This document shows, piece by piece, positions 26,813 to 33,791 of a stretch of DNA of 33,791 bases; the first letter of the stretch is position 1; each line of letters opens with the position of its first letter. The translations under genes were made by a program, and so were the position numbers. The stretch spans positions 1-33,791 of the forward strand of contig JAFDEW010000002.1 in NCBI GenBank assembly GCA_019310125.1, given 5' to 3'. The notes beneath the pieces were generated by a model, which saw only the letters and a list, made by a program, of their open reading frames with translations, had not been told where the DNA came from and did no database searches. Origin of the DNA: Deltaproteobacteria bacterium. GTDB lineage: Bacteria; Desulfobacterota; Desulfobacteria; Desulfobacterales; UBA11574.

Positions 26813-28732
26813 ATGCCAAGCGTACTTATCGTTGATGACGAAGAGAGCATACGATTTTCATATAAAAAGTTTTTGACTGATTCGGGATACGATGTTGCTG
26901 TTGCATCCCATCTCCTTGAAGCCAAAGCCATTCTTCCCGCCAATGAATTTGCAGTGGCAATCGTTGATCGTATATTAGGAGACGACAACGGCATGGATCT
27001 CGTAAAGCACATCAGAAAGACACACCCATTTTGCGAGCCCATCCTGATTTCCGCTTATCCCAGTTTTGAATCAGCATCCGAAACCCTTCAATATGATGTT
27101 TCTGCTTACCTTACCAAGCCGATCGTAAAAAAGAAGCTGTGTCAGGCGGTTGAAGATGCTGTGAGGAAGAACAAAATCAAAAAAGAATCACAACACAATG
27201 AGATAATTCTTCAGTCTCTATTCGATTCATCTCCGGATGCGATCGTCATCAGCGACCTTTCCCACAAAACCAGATTTGTTAATCCTGCGTTTACGCGTAT
27301 CTTTGGATACGCGAAGGAAGAGCTGATGGGAAAATGCATTCCGTATGTGCCGGACTGGGATAAGAAAAAAACGGAATCTGAAAGAAATGATCTTGTTATG
27401 GGAAGGGCTGTCAGGGAAAGGGAAAGCAAGAGATTGACAAAAAATGGTAGATCCGTGGATATATCCATGACCCAATCCCTCTGCAGGGATAGTAATGGAA
27501 AACCCTCCGACATTTTAACGATAATTCGTGATATTACAGACAAACGCAAAATAGAAAAGCAGCTGATTCAGGCTCAAAAGATGGAGGCGATCGGTACACT
27601 AGCCGGAGGGATTGCCCATGACTTTAACAATCTGCTCTTTATTATTTCCGGTTATGCCGAGATGAGTATGGGCGATCTTCCTGAAGGAAACCGGATCGTT
27701 GGAAATATGGCGCAAGTGCGAAAGGCGTCAAGCCGCGCCAAAGAATTGGTCAAGCAGATTCTCACCTTCAGCTGTATGGAGGAACAGAAAAAGAAACCCA
27801 TGTTGATCCAGCCCATTATTAAGGAGGCGCTTGCGATGTTGCGCGCCTCTTTACCTTCGACTATTGAAATACGGAAGGAAATCCACGATGATTGCAAATG
27901 CGTATCCGCCGACCCAACCCGAATACACCAGGTAATCATGAACCTTTGCACAAATGCTTATCATGCCATGCGTGAAAAAGGCGGCGTGCTGGAGGTTGTT
28001 CTGAAGGGCGTCACACTCGATATCGATGATACGGCGGATCATTTAAACCTGTCTCCCGGCAGTTATATCATGCTGAAGGTGAGCGATACCGGTAAAGGAA
28101 TTGAAGAATCGGTAATGGAACGGATCTTTGAGCCGTATTTTACCACCAAAGCCAAGGGTGAAGGAACGGGGATGGGACTTGCAATGGTCCATGGAATCGT
28201 AAAAAGTCTTGGCGGAGATGTAAACGTATCAAACAAACCGGGAAAGGGCGCCACATTTTATATTTATCTTCCGGAAGTCACTTCAGATTCTACGGATGCG
28301 GAAATGGTATTTATGGATTTCCCTGCGCGGGGGGATGAAAGAATATTGCTTGTGGATGACGAAGAGCAGATTGTTGAAATGCTGCAAGAGATGCTGGAGC
28401 ATCTGGGATACCGGCTTACTGTGACAACCAGTAGTGAGGAAGCTCTGAAGTTGTTTCATTTTGATCCGGATGCCTTCGATCTGGTAATTACCGATCAGAC
28501 CATGCCGAAAATAACGGGTATGGAACTGAGCAAAAGACTTCGTGATATACGATCCGATATACCCGTAGTTCTTTGCACCGGTTACAACGAAATGGTTACC
28601 CAAGGAAAACTCAACGCCGCGGGGATAAATGAATATTTAATAAAACCTATCCAATGGAGTGAGATAGCCGGGACCGTTCGACGATTACTGGATAATAAGC
28701 GCGTATTAAGCCCATTAACTCTTCAACAATAA
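26813..28732 (+). CDS. Hybrid sensor histidine kinase, REC-PAS-HisKA-HATPase-REC
   Basis: REC1 'VLIVDDEE...VAIVDRILG...YLTKPI'; PAS; 'GTLAGGIAHDFNNLL'; 'VSDTGKGIEESVMERIFEPYFTTK'; REC2 'ILLVDDEEQ...LVITDQTMP...YLIKPI'. Confidence 0.95.
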   Translation: MPSVLIVDDEESIRFSYKKFLTDSGYDVAVASHLLEAKAILPANEFAVAIVDRILGDDNGMDLVKHIRKTHPFCEPILISAYPSFESASETLQYDVSAYLTKPIVKKKLCQAVEDAVRKNKIKKESQHNEIILQSLFDSSPDAIVISDLSHKTRFVNPAFTRIFGYAKEELMGKCIPYVPDWDKKKTESERNDLVMGRAVRERESKRLTKNGRSVDISMTQSLCRDSNGKPSDILTIIRDITDKRKIEKQLIQAQKMEAIGTLAGGIAHDFNNLLFIISGYAEMSMGDLPEGNRIVGNMAQVRKASSRAKELVKQILTFSCMEEQKKKPMLIQPIIKEALAMLRASLPSTIEIRKEIHDDCKCVSADPTRIHQVIMNLCTNAYHAMREKGGVLEVVLKGVTLDIDDTADHLNLSPGSYIMLKVSDTGKGIEESVMERIFEPYFTTKAKGEGTGMGLAMVHGIVKSLGGDVNVSNKPGKGATFYIYLPEVTSDSTDAEMVFMDFPARGDERILLVDDEEQIVEMLQEMLEHLGYRLTVTTSSEEALKLFHFDPDAFDLVITDQTMPKITGMELSKRLRDIRSDIPVVLCTGYNEMVTQGKLNAAGINEYLIKPIQWSEIAGTVRRLLDNKRVLSPLTLQQ

Positions 28733-28734
28733 AT

Positions 28735-30222
28735 CTATTTTTTTCTGCGAACAACTCTTCTCTTTTTAACCCTTTTGCGGGGTTTTCTTGAAACAGGAGT
28801 TACGGTATTAGACTCTTGAAATACCGAGTGGATCATTTCTTTATTATTTTCTGATGCTTCCCAAGGAAGATTCTGCCGGTATCTGCAGGTTGACCTGGGG
28901 CATTTTAAAATAGTTTTTCCTGCTTTATCGGAAGTTTCAACTAAGAATGGATTGTTACATTGTAAACAGAGAATATGATATGGTTTGCCCCAGCTAATAA
29001 AATTGCAGTTTTTGGCTAAACATCTATAAAAAGTTTTTCCCATTGCAGTCTCTTCGGCCTGGATTTTTGACTGTTTACATATGGGGCATTCAAGTGCCAG
29101 ATCTTCTTCAAAAGCTGTGATACGTTTTTCTATATCATCATCGATTCTGATTAAATCCTCTTTTTCAGAACTTTTGTCCGGTTTATCACCAATTGCTTCT
29201 TTTACTTCTGTAACTTTATTAACGGTTGAGTCGATTTCTGATTCCTCATCCTTATTTTTTACAAGCGTATCTTTATCTTGCTCTGCGGGTTCCATGTCTT
29301 GTAACGGTGTTTCGATGGGAGAAGTGGAATCATCTACGGCTATGTTTTTAGCAGCTACTTCCTCAACCGGATCTTGCATATCGCTTTGTTTCTCAACATC
29401 ATCGTATGATTTGGTTGTACCGCCTTTTACTCGCTCTTTCGGTCTCTCAGATTCACTTTGTTCACCTATATCCGAAATATTATTTGTTTTATTTTCATCT
29501 GAAGAAGGCTTACCAAAAGCTAGCTTCTTCAGTTTCCCTTTATAGGCAGCTGAAGATAAGACTTTAGGGTCGGACAGGGAAATCTTGGAGGCCTTATGCC
29601 AGCTGTCAATTTTTTGACGACCCAGAATGCCTGACTTTTTTATTCGAGGTTTTTGCTCTTCCGATTGTTCCGGACCCTTTGTTGGTGATGGATCGGGTTG
29701 CTCTTTATCCAAAAGAACGCCCTGCATGGTTAATACTTGATCAAATTGATTTTTGGCGGTATCCAGGTCTTTTCGTTCCGATGTTACCTCATCCACGGTC
29801 TGAATGAAGTAGGCGATGAGATTCATTCCAGGCATACCCGGGAAGGCCTGATCGAGAAGTTCAACCAAGATTGCGGACGGCTTTCCAGGAATAAACCTTT
29901 TATCATCATCAACATTAATATAGCCGTTCTCGATCATATCCCGGACAACACTATTCATATCCTCACGGTCCGGTCCAAAGTCCATTTCTTCCAATTCACT
30001 CATTAATGTTTCAGAAGTATAACGAACAGATGCGCCGGAAGGAATACTTTTTATCTCGTTTTCACGTTCCATTAGCAGAATAAGACATGATATGATGAAA
30101 GAATTCAAGGACAGCTTGTTCGTCAGATAGTTGCTGCCGATCAAACGTTCTAAATGCTTAATAAGAACTTTATCAAATATATCGAGAACGTTAGTTTTGA
30201 CGTTATCGGTATCCCGCATCAT
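28735..30222 (-). CDS. Hypothetical protein: alpha-helical N-terminus, acidic disordered linker, two topoisomerase-type zinc ribbons, basic tail
   Basis: 'CPICKQSKIQAEETAMGKTFYRCLAKNCNFISWGKPYHILCLQCNNPFLVETSDKAGKTILKCPRSTCRYRQNLPWE' and 'SRKPRKRVKKRRVVRRKK'. Confidence 0.8.
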   Translation of the reverse strand: MMRDTDNVKTNVLDIFDKVLIKHLERLIGSNYLTNKLSLNSFIISCLILLMERENEIKSIPSGASVRYTSETLMSELEEMDFGPDREDMNSVVRDMIENGYINVDDDKRFIPGKPSAILVELLDQAFPGMPGMNLIAYFIQTVDEVTSERKDLDTAKNQFDQVLTMQGVLLDKEQPDPSPTKGPEQSEEQKPRIKKSGILGRQKIDSWHKASKISLSDPKVLSSAAYKGKLKKLAFGKPSSDENKTNNISDIGEQSESERPKERVKGGTTKSYDDVEKQSDMQDPVEEVAAKNIAVDDSTSPIETPLQDMEPAEQDKDTLVKNKDEESEIDSTVNKVTEVKEAIGDKPDKSSEKEDLIRIDDDIEKRITAFEEDLALECPICKQSKIQAEETAMGKTFYRCLAKNCNFISWGKPYHILCLQCNNPFLVETSDKAGKTILKCPRSTCRYRQNLPWEASENNKEMIHSVFQESNTVTPVSRKPRKRVKKRRVVRRKK

Positions 30223-30321
30223 TTGACCTTCCTTTTTTAATTTATTTGCTCATACCCCAATCCGTCGAAACATTAAGAACTTAAAAATATGCAAAACTTA
30301 TACCACTTATGATCTATGAAA

Positions 30322-30337
30322 TGGAATGAGTTTTGCA
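30322..30337 (+). promoter_or_regulatory. Candidate sigma54 promoter upstream of the FGE-like gene
   Basis: TGGAATGAGTTTTGCA: GG-N10-GC spacing with TTGCA; -24 box deviates (TGGAA vs TGGCA). Confidence 0.4.
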
Positions 30338-30408
30338 TTAAAAATTAACTCTAAAGCAATAACATTTTCGAAAAGTCAAATCAGATTTTAGGGTAACAGG
30401 AGATTCTT

Positions 30409-32874
30409 ATGGCTTCCATAATAACCTTGATAGGTATAGACAACACTATATTAAGCCTTAATTACAGCAATAAAAACACGTTAAAATATAAGTATGTCCA
30501 CCATATAAGACAATATTACAGCAATGAGAATTCAGTTGAATCAGTAGGTGAGATAGACAATGAAGAGCTGATTAAAGTATTGTGGGATACCGGTGAAAGT
30601 CCTGAAGCGATAAAGAAAAAACGGAAAAATCTGAACAGTTTGAGATCTTCTGTGAATGCGGATCTTAAAAAACTTTATATGAACGGAAAAAATCCAGAAG
30701 GGGTAAAAATAGGTCCGGGCAATATCTTTGTAATGTTAGACGAGGCAAAAGACAAAATCCTTAAGGAGTACGGATATGATTTGAAGCCGGATGGCACACT
30801 TAAACTGGACCAGATAATGGATATCCTGAGGCTGGCAAATGAAACCATATCCGGGTCAATGGCTGTCGAAGAAAAAGTTGGAAAAGACGGTTTACGTAAA
30901 ATAGATCAGTTAAAGAGCATTATCAAGGGATTATCGGAAAAGGTGGGTTTCTCCTCTCCGGAACTGTCAAAAACGGATCATAAAACCGAAGGGGCGTTAG
31001 ATGATTTTAAAACGTTTGAGAAGGTTGATGATTTAGGAGAAGTCTCAGATGACATTGCCGGAGAAGGGGAGGTTGAAGGGATTCTTGAAGCGCTTGAAGA
31101 AGTTAATGAACTTGAAGAAGATGAGGTTTTAGAAGAGGTTGAGGATTCAGAGGAAGTCTCGGATGAAATAGCTGAAGAAGATGAAATTGATGAGAATATT
31201 GAAGAGATCGAGGATTTAGAGGAAGATGAGATCTTAGAAGAGGTTGAAGATTTAGAGGAAGTCTCGGATGAAATAGCTGAAGAAGATGAGATTGATGAGA
31301 ATATTGAAGAGATCATGGATATAGAGGCAGATGAGGATTTAGAAGAGGTTGAGGATGTTGATCTGGATGAGCTTATAGAAATGACGGAGGATAGTGAGGC
31401 GGTTGAGAGCCAGGACGATCTCGAAGGCGCCGGGATTGATAAAGGTTCAGGCACGTCGGGGTCAGGGGATGGTCCGGATGGAGTTGAGGCTTTAGAGAAG
31501 GATGACGGTATGGGATTTCAGTCCGAAAATACCGGTGATGGCCATTCGGTTGTTGGTGAAGGCGTCGGATCAGGCGGTAGTATAGGATCCGATCGTCTTG
31601 GAACAGATGATACCTTTGAAGATATGGAAAAAGATGATTCTCAAGAAATTGAAGAGATTGAGGAGTTAGAGGAAGATGAGGTTTTAGAAGAGGTTGAGGA
31701 TTCAGAGGAAGTTACGGATGAAACAGCTGAAGAAGATGAGACTGAGGAAAGTTTTGAACAGATTGAGGAGTTAGAGGAAGATGAGATCTTAGAAGAGATT
31801 GAGGATGTTGATCTGGATGAACTTACAGAAGGGCCGGACGATAGTGAAGCGGTTGGAGGCCAAGACGACCTTGAAGGCGTCGGAAGTGACAGAGGTCTTG
31901 GAGAAAGTGATGAGAATTTTGATGAAGATAATGGAAAAGATGGCATTAAAAAGGCGGAAGGTGAAAAAGGAACTGAAGCAATAGGACTTCCTGTCGACTC
32001 CTTGGGGAAGGAATATCCTGATGAAGTGAGTGATAAAGTAAAAAAAGATAGACTTCTTGCCGAAGAATTTGACGGTTACCTCGGTGTAATGGATAGATAT
32101 TATAATCATTATATATTGATTCCCGGAGGCGAATATATTGTCGGGAGTAAAAAGCCCGGAAAGGATGAAAAAGCCGAACAATTGATCTCCTTATTCCCTT
32201 TTTATATTGGCCGATTCACTGTAACCAACGGTCTTTTCGAAATATTTGTTGAGAAAACCGGATATAAAACTGTGGCTGAAAAACTTGGATATGGAAACGT
32301 CTATTATGGGCGTTGTCAAAGGAAAAAAGATGAAAAAACAGGTTTGATAACCTCTATTTGGAATTCATCTCTTTATTTCAAAATCGTGGAAGGAGCATGC
32401 TGGTATCAACCGTTTGGCCTCGGCAGCACGCTTCATAATAAAAGAAATCATCCCGTGGTTCAGATAAGCCTTGAGGATGCTATGGCCTTTGCCGCCTGGA
32501 CCGGCAAAAGACTCCCCACCGAAGATGAATGGGAGGCCGCAGCACGAACTGAAAAAGGATGGAGTTTCCCATGGGGAAAAGAGTGGAAAAAACATTGCTG
32601 CAACATAGAGGATAGCTTATCCGGTGACACAACCCCAGTGGAAAAATACGCAGAATTTGAAAATGAGTTAGGGATCGTTGATACAATGGGAAATATTATA
32701 GAATGGACCTCGGACAATTTTACAGCCTTGTCAGATAATAAAAATAGATCCGGATGCCATATCGCAAAAGGCGGAAGCTGGATATCACAAAATGATATCA
32801 GATTGTTCAGCCGTTTCAAGATAGCACCTGAATCTCATTCCAACATTCTTGGATTTAGGTGTGTTGCACATTAA
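30409..32874 (+). CDS. Protein with conserved N-terminal region, Glu/Asp-rich repeats and a C-terminal FGE-sulfatase/SUMF1-like (C-type-lectin fold) domain
   Basis: 'YILIPGGEYIVGS...FPFYIGRFTVTNGLFEIFVEKTGYKT...HPVVQISLEDAMAFAAWTGKRLPTEDEWEAAART...DTMGNIIEWTSDNF...AKGGSWISQNDIRLFSRFKIAPESHSNILGFRC'. Confidence 0.92.
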   Translation: MASIITLIGIDNTILSLNYSNKNTLKYKYVHHIRQYYSNENSVESVGEIDNEELIKVLWDTGESPEAIKKKRKNLNSLRSSVNADLKKLYMNGKNPEGVKIGPGNIFVMLDEAKDKILKEYGYDLKPDGTLKLDQIMDILRLANETISGSMAVEEKVGKDGLRKIDQLKSIIKGLSEKVGFSSPELSKTDHKTEGALDDFKTFEKVDDLGEVSDDIAGEGEVEGILEALEEVNELEEDEVLEEVEDSEEVSDEIAEEDEIDENIEEIEDLEEDEILEEVEDLEEVSDEIAEEDEIDENIEEIMDIEADEDLEEVEDVDLDELIEMTEDSEAVESQDDLEGAGIDKGSGTSGSGDGPDGVEALEKDDGMGFQSENTGDGHSVVGEGVGSGGSIGSDRLGTDDTFEDMEKDDSQEIEEIEELEEDEVLEEVEDSEEVTDETAEEDETEESFEQIEELEEDEILEEIEDVDLDELTEGPDDSEAVGGQDDLEGVGSDRGLGESDENFDEDNGKDGIKKAEGEKGTEAIGLPVDSLGKEYPDEVSDKVKKDRLLAEEFDGYLGVMDRYYNHYILIPGGEYIVGSKKPGKDEKAEQLISLFPFYIGRFTVTNGLFEIFVEKTGYKTVAEKLGYGNVYYGRCQRKKDEKTGLITSIWNSSLYFKIVEGACWYQPFGLGSTLHNKRNHPVVQISLEDAMAFAAWTGKRLPTEDEWEAAARTEKGWSFPWGKEWKKHCCNIEDSLSGDTTPVEKYAEFENELGIVDTMGNIIEWTSDNFTALSDNKNRSGCHIAKGGSWISQNDIRLFSRFKIAPESHSNILGFRCVAH
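31117..31881 (+). repeat. 105-bp (35-aa) acidic repeats in two blocks
   Basis: Unit starts GAAGATGAG(G/A)(T/A)... at 31117, 31222, 31327 and again 31672, 31777: period exactly 105 bp within each block. Confidence 0.9.
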
Positions 32875-32909
32875 AATGGATAACTATTACTTGAACGAAA
32901 ACTTATTCT

Positions 32910-33055
32910 AGAAGTGGTTTCAAAACCTTCAATCAGGTTCAAGGTCAAGGCGGGACGAGGGATTCAAACGCAGGAATATATTTAATATTTCGAGTATTGA
33001 ATCCCTCGTCCCAACACAGAAATTGGGCCTGAAGGGAGGTTTTGAAACCACTTCT
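32910..33055. mobile_element. MITE-like doubly palindromic element
   Basis: Outer arms AGAAGTGGTTTCAAAACCT / AGGTTTTGAAACCACTTCT (19 bp perfect); inner arms GGGACGAGGGATTCAA / TTGAATCCCTCGTCCC (16 bp perfect). Confidence 0.75.
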
Positions 33056-33436
33056 AAGCATTTTAGCCTTCCCCCACATAAATTACCCTCTATTTGGCAA
33101 ATTTGAACTTTCACCAAAATACAGGCATCTTGTATCCATAACAGGGTATAAAGATTTTTAAAATGTGAAATGAATTACATAAAATTGATAAATTAATTTC
33201 ATACTATTCCTTTCATGACTCCATGGCTGCTTATATAACCTATTGAGATTTTAAGAAATAAAATTAACAATCAAACTGTGCATGATTTTTGCTATGCTAA
33301 GAAGGTTGAACGGTTTGAGGCGATTAAAAATATTTTCCCTCAAACAGTTATAAGTATAAAATGTAATCATGCCCGAAGCTAGTTTGAAATTGTACGGTTA
33401 CTCATTGTTTGATGAACACGTAAAAAGTCTGATTTG

Positions 33437-33561
33437 GACGGTTTCGTAAAAAGTTCAAATTCAAGGCGTGCAAATTTTGTAATCATGAGGCGTACTTTTC
33501 GTACGTTGAATTTTTACGAAATGCAGCACAACGCAGAAGTTGGACTTTTTACGAAACCGTC
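33437..33561. mobile_element. MITE-like element with perfect terminal inverted repeats, same terminal family as 12069-12201
   Basis: GACGGTTTCGTAAAAAGT ... ACTTTTTACGAAACCGTC. Confidence 0.75.
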
Positions 33562-33613
33562 ATTGTTTTGTTAGAAAGCATTCCACAACATATTGGGCTT
33601 CAAGAAGGAAGTT

Positions 33614-33791
33614 ATGCTTATGAATGATAGACCGACAGCAATAAATGACATCTTCCAAAAAAAGAAGGATAAATTGTGTCAGGATGGTTTATGGGTGATA
33701 TCTAAAGGCAGATATACGGACTTTGATTTGAGCAGGATCTGGGATGGGGTTAAAAAGAAGAAAGCCATGGAATATAAAATATCCGAGTTAG
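33614..33791 (+). CDS. Start of an unknown ORF truncated by the window end
   Basis: Open frame from ATG 33614 (or 33620): MLMNDRPTAINDIFQKKKDKLCQDGLWVISKGRYTDFDLSRIWDGVKKKKAMEYKISEL... Confidence 0.5.
   Translation, partial: MLMNDRPTAINDIFQKKKDKLCQDGLWVISKGRYTDFDLSRIWDGVKKKKAMEYKISEL

Noticed and set aside
30978-31946. Long Ser-rich - strand ORFs (30978-31454, 31641-31946)
   Set aside because: Antisense shadow of the Glu/Asp-rich GAA/GAG/GAT repeats; no independent coding signal.
33270-33300. Weak sigma54-like TGTGCATGATTTTTGCT
   Set aside because: -24 GG is absent (TG), and the nearest ORF is about 320 bp away beyond a MITE-like element.

Overview
The window is a large, contiguous polar-flagellum biogenesis locus, probably from a deltaproteobacterium / Desulfobacterota-like organism (taxonomy inferred only from gene order and repeat style). 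Order on the + strand: 3' end of flgE; motA, motB1, motB2, fliL, fliM, fliN, fliO, fliP, fliQ, fliR, flhB, flhA, flhF, flhG, fliA; a second fliL-like gene; small hypotheticals; a FliK-C-like gene plus a stand-alone FlhB C-terminal paralogue; flgF, flgG, flgA, flgH, flgI, flgJ (rod domain only), flgN, flgK, flgL; csrA, fliW; a terminator. A lytic transglycosylase and a REC-PAS-HK-REC hybrid kinase follow. The right end is accessory: a - strand zinc-ribbon protein, divergent from an 821-aa protein with acidic 35-aa repeats and an FGE/SUMF1-like domain, then intergenic DNA rich in palindromic elements. Points of most interest: (1) tandem motB genes in which MotB1 has Ser (S23) where MotB2 has the ion-binding Asp (D17), suggesting a mixed or regulatory stator B subunit; (2) a second FliL with a 48-bp tandem repeat; (3) an FGE-like protein that has lost the catalytic Cys pair and carries exact-period 105-bp repeats, divergent from an acidic-linker zinc-ribbon protein and preceded by a sigma54-like site; (4) sigma54-type promoters that may link these transcription units; (5) several families of nested palindromic, MITE-like elements in operon gaps. 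No tRNA, rRNA, CRISPR array or transposase gene was seen.
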